A DNA stretch of 64,000 nt from Parelaphostrongylus tenuis (lineage: Eukaryota; Nematoda; Chromadorea; Rhabditida; Metastrongylidae): the NCBI GenBank assembly GCA_019055375.1, contig JAHQIW010004555.1:372001-436000 (forward strand), written 5' to 3'. Position 1 is the stretch's first letter. Each line of letters begins with the position of its first letter. Shown piece by piece: positions 1-12,100 of the stretch. The position numbers were made by a program, and so were the translations under genes. Under the pieces are notes generated by a model. The model saw nothing but the letters and a program-made list of their open reading frames with translations. It did no database searches and was not told the origin of the DNA.

Positions 1-1
1 C

Positions 2-45
2 GTACTAGACAGGCTGTCTCGCCTTTTCAAACTCACCAGTAGTAC
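2..45 (-). ncRNA. F2 hammerhead ribozyme motif, core mutated
   Basis: Read on the minus strand: stem I GUACUA/UAGUAC pairs perfectly over 6 bp, the first box is CUGGUGA (A6 changed to G), stem II GUUU/AGGC closes with wobble pairs, the second box reads GAG instead of GAA, and stem III is the near-palindrome ACAGCCUGU followed by C17. The two core changes should disable it. It is the inner end of one arm of an F2 element that starts outside the window and is cut off by the foldback insertion beginning near 45. Confidence 0.6.
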
Positions 46-1084
46 CTTTGAAAATGATAAGAAAAGCTTAGAAAACTAATCTTTATTTAGAGCTTCACGA
101 GGTTGGTATCTTTTTCCCCAATCAATTGTTCTTCTTTCCGGTCGATGGGTTTTCGCGTTTGCTTGTGGGTGACGTTTCGGCGAATACGCCTTCTTCAGAG
201 CCTGAACGTATCAATCGTTGTAGCGTTATTTATATGACTATATACTGTGAGAGAAAAAATAAATAAATAAATAAATAAATTGAAAATCTACGGCGTTGAT
301 AAGCGATAACTAATTCGGGGAAACCACTCACCTTACCATCTAATCCAGGGACTACCTATGTTGCTAGCGCCAGGGTGACGTATGAGCCCGCCCCCCCGTG
401 TCACTAGGTCAAATTATGGATAGGTGCCATCTGAGACCCATGCTAGAAAATCGATCTGAGATAAGGTGCCATGTGATTGGTTATGTTAAGGCACTCGCCC
501 TTTTTTGGGGGGGGGGGGGTAGTAGTAGTAGTTCGAGGTAGTAGTCAAAATCCTAGGGCACGAAACCAAAAACATCGGCGCGAAAGACCCTTGAAGCTTT
601 CTGGATAAATTTTAGAAACCCGCAAATGAACAAAAAGGGCGAGTGCCTTAACATAACCAAACACATGGCACCTTACCTCAGATTAATTTTCTAGCATGGG
701 TCTCAGATGGCACCTATCCATAATCTAACCTAGTGACACGGGGGGCGGGCTCATACGTCACCTTGGCGCTAGCAACATAGGTAGTCCCTGGATTAGATGG
801 TAAGGTGAGTGGTTTCCCCGAATTAGTTATCGCTTATCAACACCGTAGATTTTCAATTTATTTATTTATTTTTCTCTCACAGTATATAGTCATATAAATA
901 ACGCTACAACGATTGATACGTTCAGGCTCTGAAGAAGGAGTATTCGCCGAAAACGTCACCCACAAGCAAACGCGAAAACCCATCGACCGGAAAGAAGAAC
1001 AATCGATTGGGGAAAAAGATATCAACCTCGTGAAGCTCTAATTAAAGAATTAGTTTTCTAAGCTTTTCTTATCATTTCCAAAGG
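45..1084. mobile_element. F3 foldback element, ~450-bp inverted arms
   Basis: The sequence from about 45 to 506 is repeated in inverted orientation from about 632 to 1084, beginning CCTTTG at one end and ending CAAAGG at the other. The ~125-bp middle holds a run of G (508-519) and a short AGT repeat. Each arm also carries an AAAT microsatellite, of different length in the two arms. No open reading frame is present, so it is non-autonomous. Each arm holds one hammerhead-like motif facing outward (167-203 minus, 924-960 plus). It inserted into an F2 repeat, whose pieces lie on both sides. Confidence 0.85.
167..203 (-). ncRNA. F3 hammerhead-like motif
   Basis: On the minus strand: AGGCU, then CUGAAGA, one extra A, a 4-bp stem II GGCG/CGCC with a UAUU loop, GAA, the palindrome ACGU, then C. 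Stem I (GGCU with ACCC) keeps only three of four pairs. The extra A before stem II and the 2-bp stem III are unlike a standard hammerhead. The partner motif in the other arm (924-960, plus) has GAAAAC in place of GAAAC. Confidence 0.45.
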
Positions 1085-1114
1085 TTCATATTATTAACAT
1101 GCCGAGGTTTCAAA

Positions 1115-1530
1115 AAAGTCGGTCTTTTGAGTTGCCACCATTAGTACGGTGCTCTTCGGTTCAGGCCGATCCCAGGGGAATATATTCCACTGATCGACTC
1201 CGAACAGTAGATTGAGGTGATATGATTCATTAATCACAACCAGGAACTCGACTACTGGTTATCGCAATGTCGAGGAAATTTATCATCTAACTTGCGATGA
1301 TTTGTTATTCGGCGTCGATTCCTTTATAAGTGGGGGCATATCCCTTAAGGATCCATTGAACCGAAGAGCACCGCATACTGTTGAGTCTGAAAAGACGAAA
1401 CAAGCTTGTCTAGTACCCTATAAATGCCATACCAGATCTCTCATAAAAGGCTCAAAACATACTGTAACATTATTAGATTATTTTGGTTTTGAGCGAGTTG
1501 TATAAAAGCAGTCGAATGAAGATGATTGTG
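1115..1530. mobile_element. F2 element, degenerate
   Basis: Inverted halves meet near 1250. The left half (1115-1200) is a decayed arm. The right half carries a mutated hammerhead at 1373-1416 with first box CUGUUGA, stem II GUC/GAC, GAAA, the perfect palindrome ACAAGCUUGU, then C; stem I is largely lost. Just outside, at about 1490-1520, is the box GAG..TATAAAAGCAGTCGAATGA shared by other F2 copies. Confidence 0.65.
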
Positions 1531-2640
1531 TAGTACAACGCTTGTGTACGACTATCCAACAAGACGTTTTGAGTAAGCAATGAAGCAAGTCTTTCATGCT
1601 TAAAACAAATCGGTTTTGGAATGGTTCAAAGATTATTGACTAACTATCTAATATTTACTGCTTGTAATTTGGAGAGCCAGCTCATGTTAATTCGGATTAC
1701 AATGAAACTTCCAACAAAATTTATTAAGAGAACGTCGTGAGTAATATTAATGTTTCTTTGCTGATTGGAATTCAGCACATTTTCTATAACGTTTCTATAA
1801 CAATTAGTGTTGAAAATTTTGTTACAGAAGGCTCCTATTTTTTGTCTCCGTATTAAATGGCCGCCTAGCAAGCAATCAAATAGTTTTAGTGAAAGTGAGA
1901 AACATTGCATCTCTGCACTCGCTAGAAGACAAACGTAATAACACTGCCAATCTATTATTCGCTCGTGATGTTTTCACCAGAGATCAACCATTATTTTGGT
2001 GGAATCACCTAAATTAATAATAAACATGCATGGTAGCATTTGGATAAGTTTGTTGTCAGCAACACAGTAATACATTGTCCTTATTTTCTTTTAATTTTTT
2101 CGTCTTCAGAAAAAGGCAAACTATCCAGAAGTTCATCCCAATTAATGAAATATAACTAAATGTAACTAAGATTGCTCAGTATATTACCGTTATGAAAAGT
2201 GAGAGCTAACAAATTTTACAGCAAATAATTTTTCATTCTATTGATTTGAAATCAAAACGCTCGGTTCTAGAAATGATTAATTAAGAACTTCAAATAAACT
2301 AATGTCTTTCGAGAAAGGAGTCATAATTTTTGTTTGTGTACGTCTGAATCGTGGTACACGCATTAGGAGATCTACCGCAAATCTCGAAGATTCTGTGCCC
2401 GACTACAGTTGTTCATCACGAGGGTAATTAGCGCTAAGAAACATCGAACTTTAGGTAGTAAGTCTACATAGGTTTCATTTCACGTCTATCATAAATGCTT
2501 CAACATTTTGATGATGCCATACAATACGTATTGCGGCTAATGCTCGCTCTTCTTCAGGTCTAGCAGGTCCTCTACCACTCGGACACAGAATTATGAGAAG
2601 GGATCATATGTGATTAATTGGAAAAATACCAACGGTTGTA

Positions 2641-2921
2641 TACTACGAAACTCGCGAAAACTTATTTTGATTAGCTGATGCGAGGTTGGCAAAATAGCTG
2701 TAGAAATTCAGCTCCTTCTTCAGAGCCTGGGAGTATGTAGTATTAGCCTACAGGTTGATAATACATACGTTCAGGCTCTAAAGAAGGCGGGTTTGCAAAA
2801 ATGTTAGCTGAATTTCTACAGCTAATTTACCAACTTCGCGTAAGCTAGTCATGATGAGTTTTCTCGATTTTTATATACCAATAAATTATGCGGAGGTTTA
2901 TAGAAAGTCGAACTTTCGAAT
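2641..2921. mobile_element. Short F3 foldback insertion with empty site
   Basis: Flanked by GGTTGTA at 2634-2640 and 2922-2928. Copy 2 of the segmental duplication has one GGTTGTA and no insert near 44255, so this is an occupied site compared with an empty one. The arms are imperfect inverted repeats; both contain the CTGAAGAAGG-type core, here without the GAAAC box (left) or with CUAAAGA (right), so any ribozyme function is lost. Confidence 0.8.
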
Positions 2922-4638
2922 GGTTGTACACTCTAATTCTACTGGCTGAATCGTTGTTTTGAATTTTGATGGAGCTAAGTTTTTTCGGTTAACGAGCCAA
3001 TAAGAAACCAAAACTAAGTAATTCCGTATTTCTTTTACGTAACTCAGTAGAGAGTAAATTTCATTGTAAATCGGATGGCTGAGTCCAAGTTAGGAGCGAT
3101 AGGAAAAGCAGAAATTTTACTGAAATTATGACATTCCTCACCTTGATAGATCAAGCCTCAAAGAGGAACTTCGTTGTCATACAAGATAGAGTTAATTTTT
3201 ACTATGAATTTGAACTAATCACTTACAACCCGTACGAAACCGCGTGTACCAAAATGTGCACAGGTATTTCACTGAACTTTCATTTGATAATTCGTTAGCT
3301 GAAAGAATTGCGGTTACGATACTTTGTTTGATTTTTGGAGACGCTTTTCTAGTAAGTTGTATAAGCTGTAGCAACGGGTTTATAAGTGATACATTTATAT
3401 ATCCCGAATTTATCTTCAGCGCATTGTTGCCACGGAAATTTCTTACGAAGATTCCTGGGATATTCCCATGAACTTGCAATAATCCACACTATTTAAAACA
3501 CACAGAATTTTAATTTTTTCGCAGGTGTTATGGAGCCTTTTTCTCAACATAGTAGAACCTTAGCGATGACTAGATATGAGTAAAACTCCGAAACTCAGGT
3601 GGCCATTGGACTTGCAAATACCCTTTTCGTACCCACGTTCACGTACTACCCACCGAGGCCCATGCTTTTACTTTCTCCTGCCTATTTCAATTTAAGATGT
3701 TTAATAGCGAAATATGACAGAAGAGACGACGATGCCTGCTCCTTAAACACCACCTTACCAGGGAAAAGCCAGATATTCACATAAATGTCATGTTCCATAC
3801 CGTTATTGAACATTGTGGGCAGTCATCGCTTATCGTGATCCATCTTTCGACCCGTTAAAGACAAGGCTTTTTTGATTTTTCCTCTGAGATCTGGTACTCA
3901 TTTGTTAGTTGATTCTTCGGCAATCGATAGTTCTAAAGTCCTTTTGGAGCGCCGTTACAGCGAAACCAACATTGCGTTTCACAATCACAGCGCACACTCT
4001 TCTTTTGCCTCAGACTTTAGGTAAATATTCCATGGCTTAAATCTCAGCAAATCTGAAACCGTGTTTGCTTATCGAAGGAGCCTCTTTACTGTAGTGCAGC
4101 AGGATAGGTAAAACTGAAACCAATAGTTTACACACTCCGTTTTGATCTCACTAAAGGAGGTCGAGTTGTGAAATTTAGCTCTCATTAAACAACGAGTTGC
4201 ATGAACTTTATTCCGCACAATTCATGCAACAAAGCACTGATTATCCATTACAGATCGTTATTCTGTACATCCAACAATGCTAACACAAGATTTTTTTCCA
4301 GAAACGTTACTTGACATGTACTGTTGCGGATTCGTAATGATTACGGTACTCAGAATCAAAAACCACATAATTTTAAACCTTGAAAACTGCCGCTCAAATC
4401 ATAATTAATCAAATGTCACATTGCCTCCGAAAGTGTTTTTAAGCCTTTATGAGTTGGGTACGTCAGTGGCTTACGTACTTTTCGGCGATAAGGACCGACG
4501 TTTGAAAGGATATTTCTGTGTGTTATATGATATCCGTAAGTTATCAAGTGAAAAATAGCACAGCCACAATCTCATGTCATGTCACCGAAACCACGTCTCC
4601 CTTTCCTACTATAAGTAGGGGGTTGATAGTGGGGGGTG

Positions 4639-4674
4639 TAGCTCTGACGAGGCGGGTATCACCGCCGAAACATT
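4639..4674 (+). ncRNA. Hammerhead-like core in duplication copy 1
   Basis: CTGACGA, then stem II GGCGG/CCGCC around GTATCA, then GAAAC. These are the two conserved boxes and stem II of a hammerhead. Stem III reads ACAT here but ACGT in copy 2 (46027-46062). I could not find a convincing stem I on either side, so the call rests on the core alone. Confidence 0.35.
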
Positions 4675-5149
4675 CATAGGCCCCTGACGTAACAACCTCG
4701 AAAAGGATCTAGGCATCGCAGCCTATATTGAATAGTTATACAGAGGTTATAGAACAGTCGATTGAATGGTTACTCACACGTCATATTCGGCCAAAGACGA
4801 ATAATGATAGGAAGTTTATGTAACAAGTTTTCTCATGCGAAGGGTGGCATCGATTTAGTGCAATTTCACCGAAATCATAAGATTAATTATCTAAGAAGAT
4901 CATTTGAATATGAAATTCACCTTCTGGATGGCGTAAGAAAGGGTTTTTCTTCGGAACCAACAACTTTGAACCAAATCTTCATATTTTTCTTTGGCAAGTA
5001 TTCTGAAGAAAACATTCTGTATATCAGATAGATATTTAGGAGTAAAGAGACATATAATTAAAATGTCCAATTATTGTCAGTTCCTAAGAAGGAATTTTAT
5101 CTATCTAAAAAAAAATACAAACGACAAAACGTTTGGTGCTGATCAATCC

Positions 5150-5400
5150 TTGACAGATGCGCCGTGCATTCGCCCTCATCTAACATTGTCTGAAGTGACT
5201 GTATGCGTTTCTGCGTTTTGCAATGACTCGCGATGGTCCATCGATGTATCACAAGTTTGCTTCCTCTCAGGCAAGTCTGACAGCATTTCATACACCTCGA
5301 AGGGATGGAAGATTTGATGATTCTCAAGCGAGGGGTCTAGCCATCAACCATTTATTAATCAATCATGTGTGGCAAACTAACCATCACGCCATACACGCTC
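5150..5400 (-). repeat. Decayed SINE-3 copy
   Basis: Resembles the element at 51490-51745: shared blocks include the GCATTCGCCCTC block, the ACTCGCGATGG-like block and a GAAGGGATGGAAG-like stretch near the tRNA-derived head. The matching copy in the other half of the duplication is at about 46555-46800, so the SINE inserted before the duplication. Confidence 0.5.
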
Positions 5401-5629
5401 TTCCTATCTAACCTAGGAATGGACATTCGAGTTTGGCAGTACCCAATTACGCACGATACATGGCAAATTCGACTATATTCTTATTAACCAAAACGGTGGC
5501 TCTCTCATGCCTCAGTGGTTCCTGGATTCTGTACGTTGTCTGTCACCGCCCTTATTTGTAACAATTCGATTCAGTCACAAACTGCCCAAATAGCTGAAAC
5601 TTACGCCATTGAATGTTAACTAATAGTGC

Positions 5630-5800
5630 AAAAACCGAGCGCTGTCCGGCGAGAAATTTGCGCGTGTAAAACATGATTATATTTTGAACTTTACAGCATT
5701 ACAGAGATCTTTTTAAAAAGCCCGGCCACGTATACGGATAGCTCGAGATGCAAGCTTTCAAATCACTAAAATTTTTTATAGAAGCTTCCTGCCGAGCGCA
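5630..5800 (+). repeat. F5 dispersed repeat arm
   Basis: Shares the order GAGCGCTGTCCGGCGAGAAA, an ATTACAG block and the AAGCTTTCAAA block with 47040-47180, 48300-48470, 50190-50290 and 58010-58170. At 47990-48480 two such arms face each other, so this is one arm of a foldback family. Confidence 0.55.
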
Positions 5801-6223
5801 GGGAATAGGCTGAAAATTTGTGCTGCAAAACGGATGAGTAATGATTCCTATGACGGCTTTTTTGCCAAAAGTTGCTCGACTGACTTAGCAGATTGAGGAA
5901 GGAATTGAGTAATAAGCTTATGAGAATGACAGTGCAGAAAAAAACGAAACTCATAGTCATCGTTTCAATTTGTGACTTCTTATTATTTTTTGTCTGTTCA
6001 TGAGTTTTATGAATAACATGAGCTGCGATTGTGAACTTTGTGTTAAAATGGTTCTGAACATCAAGCTGTTGATCTAACATTCTTCTCAAAGGAATATAAC
6101 TTCTTCTGTTTCACTTTATCAAATATCGTATCTTAAGAAACAATCTTCACTTCTTGTAACTACTCTTGAATCACCAAATTTTTTCAATCGCCTTTCGTCG
6201 GCTGTATAAAAGGCTCTTAAGCA

Positions 6224-6397
6224 ATGGCTTCTCTCAGAAGTATTGATGTTTTAGCGATTTTAAGTGCGGCACTTCTGATCTATGGCCTGCTGGTGCATAA
6301 GACGCCACAACCACTTCCTCGAATAGCCGCCATGCTTTCACATTCAATGTCATGGAGGTCAAGAATACGAAATGGAGGGAAGACGATTGAAACGTAA
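6224..6397 (+). CDS. Small ORF, possible secreted or membrane peptide
   Basis: A 57-codon ORF from ATG to TAA. Residues 6-25 are hydrophobic (leucine, isoleucine, alanine) after a short start carrying one arginine, which fits a signal peptide or a single membrane segment; the rest is basic. A TATAAAAG lies only 12 bp upstream, too close to drive this ATG by itself. Near the end there is a possible donor (GAAAC then GTAATC) and an acceptor 38 nt on, which would give a normal-sized nematode intron and extend the protein by about 35 residues with two cysteines. No family is recognised. Chance ORF remains possible. Confidence 0.3.
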   Translation: MASLRSIDVLAILSAALLIYGLLVHKTPQPLPRIAAMLSHSMSWRSRIRNGGKTIET

Positions 6398-6945
6398 TCC
6401 ATAATATTCGACTCTCAATTCTAAAGCACAGTTTTTGCTTAAGGTGCCGATCGAAAGTCTTGAAGAAAGCAAAGCACCAGCAGAGGGCAGGAACATTTAT
6501 TTCAATTCAAGCTGGTCTTTTTCTGCAGTTGGAGCAATAACTGCTGCCAGATCATATGTTTCACGACTATGCTCATTTAAATCTTACTTTGAGTTTTTGA
6601 GGCTACAAGAGACACCGACATATAAATTCCCTGCTCTTCACGATAACTAGATGTAGAAAAATGAATTTCTTCAAGTAAAATTGTTGCTATCTTGTGAAAT
6701 GGTGTAATCACAGTCGTTCCTGTTGCATCAAAACAAAAGCCACCATTTGGATATTACTGCTCGATGTTTCTCTCAAGTAGTGAGACGATTATTCTCAATT
6801 TGTTGTAATTGCCTTTGCGAGAGGTAAAAGTATCCTCAGTATTAGAAAAATATCAGGACAGTGCAAGACAAGTGATTCAAAATTTGAGACTGAAAGATTG
6901 AGAAATTAGCGGTGTCAAGGAAACTTTTAATTCAGTCAATGATAT

Positions 6946-7225
6946 CCTGATAACATGATAACTTGTATGAGGCTGCTAGAGACTCGTTACGACACTTATG
7001 CAGTGCTAGAAAGGCTTCTATTTCGCCCTTCCAAGCTCCTCAGTAGTAAACTGCCCTTCGGTTCAGCCGATCTCTCGGGGACCGTGTCAGTGGTACAGTG
7101 CCTTTAGAAGGACGAAACAGGCGAATGCCTAGCATTGTGTAGGTGTTGTAACAGACCTCGTAACAAACTCAAACGTGTTATCATGTTATCGATCACATTG
7201 TTTTGATCGGGTCTGTATAAACAGT
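6946..7225. mobile_element. F2 foldback element
   Basis: The ends GATAACATGATAAC (6949-6962) and GTTATCATGTTATC (7177-7190) are inverted, with further pairing inward around a CGGTTCAGCCGATC centre. It holds one nearly complete hammerhead on the minus strand and a decayed one in the other arm. The TATA-like F2 box (GGTCTGTATAAACAGTCGAG) follows at about 7205-7225. No coding capacity. Confidence 0.7.
7003..7049 (-). ncRNA. F2 hammerhead ribozyme, core boxes intact
   Basis: On the minus strand: first box CUGAGGA (fits CUGANGA), stem II GCUU/GGGC with wobble pairs, second box GAA followed by A15.1, then U16.1 and C17 (a GUC-like site, here UUC). Stem I UUACUA/UAGCAC has one mismatch. Stem III has decayed from the family palindrome, keeping about half its pairs. 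Confidence 0.6.
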
Positions 7226-8431
7226 CGAGAGTACGGAATGATTCAATATAACCATTTGGCGTTTCTTCAACAGAAAAGTGGACCTTAACAACTCTTCAAA
7301 TGAATTGACTGCCTTGCAAATAAACGAGCTTGCACCTACATTTTGTGTCATCTACTGCCGAAGTTCAGTCCCTAATGGTCTCTTTCTGAACCCCAAATAG
7401 CTTAGTTTGGCGCTCTCATGTTTTCAACATCAGTAAGCCTGGTTGTCTTGACTTAGACTGAGATTAGCCGCTCTGGAATTCAACCAATAAATTAAACCAA
7501 TGATACTTGACCGACTATGTGATAATGTGGCTGAATCTAGCATTTTAAGAAATAAGGAGTAGTAATCTATGCCTTCAGTAAGAGGAATACCTCCTTTTTT
7601 GATTGGAGTATAATTTGCTTTAAAAAAACCTTTTGGAGGATTCTTTAGGTCAAAACATCAGTCATGAAGTTGGAAGCCAGTTGATAAGGTGTTTCGTGTC
7701 CTTCACAGACGAAAGATGACGCATTACGCGGTCATGAAGGGGATGTAGCTTGTTTGAATTTTGCCACGTTCTTCTTTGGCATTATGTTTCTTGCGCTCAC
7801 TGGTGATTACCAAATAGTCAGACGATTATAGTAACTGTTACTGAAGAATAAAAATACACAAAATTGCAATATATTTATTAATGCCCAATGTGATATCGGT
7901 CCAAGCAAGAAAATCTACGAACGTAATGCCTTTGTTATGACTGAGATAATTCTGCAGTGGACAACATCAAATTGGCAATACCCGACTTCCTGAACGACAA
8001 ATCATCGCTTTCGTATAGAAACAAACATTTCATATGTTTGAAGAAATATGTTACATTATTCACATGAACTCCCTAACAGCTGGCGTCATGTTTATAACGT
8101 TCCAAAGAGATTTTGTATCTTGCGAAAAGGATCCAATATGAGATAGTGCGTTTAAAACGTAACCTTTGGATAGCAGAGCTATGTGAGCTCAGAAAAATTA
8201 CTGAGACTTTGTACATCGAATACTTCCATAGGTTCCATCTGTGTATTCGAATAATTATAATGTACTCAACCTCTCTCGCATGAAACCCATAACTTTTTGT
8301 CTGATACCGAAACCTGAGGGTTGAACTCCGGCTGCACGCTCGAACACAGATACTACCTTAAATATCAATAGTACATATACAAGAAGACAATCAAAACGGA
8401 AAGAAGCGAAACGAAGTCATAATCCACATAC
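7226..8431. other. No gene resolved; 3' side of the kinase gene
   Basis: The kinase reading frame should end here, since about 15-40 residues of the catalytic domain tail are missing after the exon at 8432-8545. I could not find a terminal exon with a matching phase and a clear acceptor. No repeat family was recognised in 7600-8400. Confidence 0.4.
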
Positions 8432-9043
8432 TTCTACCATGCTGGCTCTAAACTCTGGATCCATTGCGAAGACCTTAGTAGAAATAAAATCACGTAGCAA
8501 TTCAGGACAGGAATCTGGCAATTGTACAAACTGTCCAGTAATCACCTGAAACGAACAAACAATCAGCTCTATCCATGCTCGATAGCGCTATTAAGTCGCT
8601 CTTGGAGTGTTGAGTAAGACTGATGTATCCGGTCGGAAAATTGTTCTGACCGTCCACTCGAGTTCGCGACATTAGCTTATATTCAGTCCTGTGAACAGTA
8701 GCAAAAGGAAAGTACAAACGATTACGAATAATTTGAACTCACAGCTGCTTTAACTTGCGCATTGGTTTTTCCTTCCCACGGTTCGGCTCCATCCGTAAAA
8801 ATTTCATATACCATCACACCAAAGCTGAATACATCGGTTTTCAGCGAAAATGTCAATTTTGCGATCGTTTCCGGTGCCAGCCATTTTATTGGAAGCCTCA
8901 CAGCAGTGCGTATCACGTACGAAGTGCCCATACGAGACAGGCCAAAGTCACTAACTTTCACTTAAACCAAGAGACTGATTTCATCGATGCTTTATATATA
9001 ATATATACATAATAAAGAGAATATAAATGTACAATTTATATAT

Positions 9044-9130
<87 letters not shown>

Positions 9131-12100
9131 CGCTCAGCGAGCGAATGGTAGATCCGCTCGATAAGAGAACAACAAATGACTAGCGATGTGTAGCACAAAA
9201 ATACGGCATTCTCATCGACACCTCACCATGAGCGTAGAAAAAAAGGATCGACAAAACGACAATACGTCTTCAAAGCTACTCATGCACTGCAGCAAGTAAT
9301 GAAGTCTTCAGTTGGACCGTAATGGCATAGATAGATGCTAACTGAATGTCTCCAGCACACTTTGGTTTCTCGAACGACATTTTTGTCTACTGAGGCTACC
9401 AGCAGAAGCACAGAGGATGCTAATTTATCCCACAAAAGGAGAACAAGATTGGATTGAGCATAAACAGAACGAAGTTCGCGTTCATAGTGAATCCGTGGCT
9501 CGAAAATAGAAAATTGAACTGCTTGGTTTTTGTGTATGGAGGCCATTGCACGTGTGTGTACGCTTGAATCACTTCTGTGCCATCAAAGAAAATCGACGGC
9601 TAGTTAACGTGTTCCAAACTCCATGCTCACCTTCCTTATTCCACAGCCCTCTAAGTGGTTTGATGTGCAGCGGAAACATAGAGTAATGCTTTGACCACGT
9701 CGGAAAGGATGTGAATATCTTCCAGAGTGCTTGAACGGAATGCTCATAAATTTACGCGCCACTCAAAACATGTAGCCGGCTTGCTCAGAACAGACTTTCA
9801 GACTCTGTTCCATCTTCAGGATCCCGAAATGCATACATAGATAGGAAAGCACAGATGGGCCAATCGTTCGATATGAAAAACGAATGACAGATGAACGAAA
9901 CGAAGATAGAGCTTACTTTTGTAGCACGCAAACGCTTACTTAAATGACCACCCAAGAGATGGGCGGACGACTTATGGCTAACGTAGTCCCTTTCCCCAAA
10001 TTTTATCGAGTCCAGGATTACGAAATGGACCTCATCTGCCTCAATGTCTAAAATTCCGAACTGTTGCAAGGAACGAATATGAAAAAATGAATTCAGTGCA
10101 TGAAGTGTTGAGATGCGCACGCTTAATTGTGATGACAGATCGTCTGAACAGCTTAGCGAGCGGCGCTTTGGAGAAAGGTCGACTTCAGGCTCTCAGAGGT
10201 AAAAAAACACTTTGGACGTAGATTTTGCGTAAGTAACGTAGTGAGTTTTTGATAAGTAGCTCCCAATCAAATTCCGATTAAGGGAGATGAACCACACAAA
10301 AGCGCGTTTAGCGCTAATGTTGAAGGCGGATCACTAGACTGCGCGCGGATTTGGAAGATGTTGCGATTCTGCCTGTCGTGTCATCAAGCCTCCCTCCTAA
10401 ATCCCTGAGGTTGCTAAATTGGTTCAGAACGTGGCTGGAACGGTGTTAGCGCCAGTTTGATACATTAGTGACTCATAACAACTTATTGCATGAGCTGATT
10501 ATGCATTAATCTGCGATGTTTACGGGTTATACTGCACGACGCATTGCTTAGGCATTTATCGGTACTCTTCAGAAAAATTTGGTATTGCAAAACATTTTCA
10601 AACTGCTGACGGTAGTGCCTTTATATGAGTAACCATATCAAAATGTATTAGATAGTGCCATGCAAACCGTGTGCTGCACTAGAGCTGTAGATCAAGATCC
10701 CTGTTATGATTACACATTCGACACCTTTCTCAATTCTTAATCCTCATTTTTTAGAGAAAAAAATGAAGCCAGCTAAATTTCCAGGGATTCACAACTTATG
10801 GAGCTTTTATATACTTTTGCAATACGAATTAATTCATTTGTGCTTTTCCCAGAACGATTAGAAACGACTTACAACTTTGTCCTTAGTTATGAGACAATTC
10901 CTTGCCGCCAGATCTCTGTGCATACAACATTTTGAATGCAAGTAGGCCACGCCTTCAGCTGCTCCAAGACACATCTTGATTTTATCGTCCACATCAACTT
11001 TTCCGGCATTTGCTTTCAAAAATGACTGCAGGGAACCGCCTAAAAAGCGAAATATGACTTATTTCCAAGTATATCAAGCACGACACAAATACGTTTGGGG
11101 TATAATTATCTTGTATTACATAAGTCGTTGCAGCGAAATTGATACGTATACTCTTCATCCTCTGATGTTAAACTCTCGAAATGTCGAACTGTAATGCACA
11201 GCAGGGTTTCACGACAATTCCAGGTACGATAATAGGAAGTGAGAAGAGTCCCCACTGTGAGTTTTATACTTGCACGCAGGAGTCCATTTATAAATGAAGG
11301 GCCGTCAAGATTTGCCGCTATCTTGACAGCATAATAAATGATACTGCCACTTGATGGCCGGACGATCTAAAGGATATCCACTACAACGTCAAGGATTAAA
11401 ACACAGTGAACCGTATCAAACCTGAAACTCATTTCTGATTGGAACAACGCAAAGGTTAGTGAATTGTGAAGACGAGCAGTTGAGAAGCAAAAATGCTTCG
11501 GGTGTACTTCGCATGTAGTGGTATTTGTGCAACCAGTAGTTAGTATCGCTCAGTCGCCACTCTTTTCAAAATCACTATGCACCTTTAGCATACCGTTTAT
11601 TTATCTGACTTCAAATGATATACCTAATTCAAGGTATAGTGCACCGTGGCCAAGTGGTTGAGGTGCCCTTCGTGACGCGCGTCTGGGCAAACCCCACACC
11701 TCAGCACTCTCCCTCAGGCACGTAGCCCTAGGGAAAGCCACATCGAAATTGCAAGACGAGCTTAGCCAATGTTCTACGACGTTCAAGAAAAAGACGAAAG
11801 GGCGACTTGGACTCTAGAAATAGTGGGATCCGCATAGTGAAAGAAAGAAATACTGAGAGCGGATCAGTTGAGACATTTACTTTAGTACCTTTTACAAAAA
11901 AGTCAAAGTTCAAAGTACACCCAACTATACAACTTACCAGAAACTAATTCCAGAAGTATGTAGAGCGGCTGTTCTCGCTGCACACCGTACAAACGAACAA
12001 TATTCTTGTGACAAAAATTTCGCATGAGCCGAGCTTCTTTCATCATTTCCTTTATTTTAGCTTTACACAAGTCGGAACAGTCTTTGGTCTAAAAAATAGT

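Larger units (their letters stand above)
1085..5765. repeat. Diverged segmental duplication, copy 1
   Basis: Collinear with 41000-47175, with many substitutions and small indels. Anchors include the blocks at 1500-1600 and 43110-43210, 3600-3665 and 44970-45030, and 4640-4672 and 46028-46060. Copy 1 alone has the F3 insertion at 2641-2921; copy 2 alone has the RTE insertion at 41286-43032. Open frames in one copy are broken in the other, so I see no conserved protein. The stretches between the features listed inside it hold nothing else I can name. Confidence 0.85.

Noticed and set aside
5766..6089. 107-codon minus ORF with a hydrophobic segment
   Set aside because: Begins in an F5 repeat, no splice or promoter support; an internal ATG would give a signal-like start but nothing further supports it.
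8992..9198. ORF of alternating Tyr and Ile
   Set aside because: Translation of the AT microsatellite.
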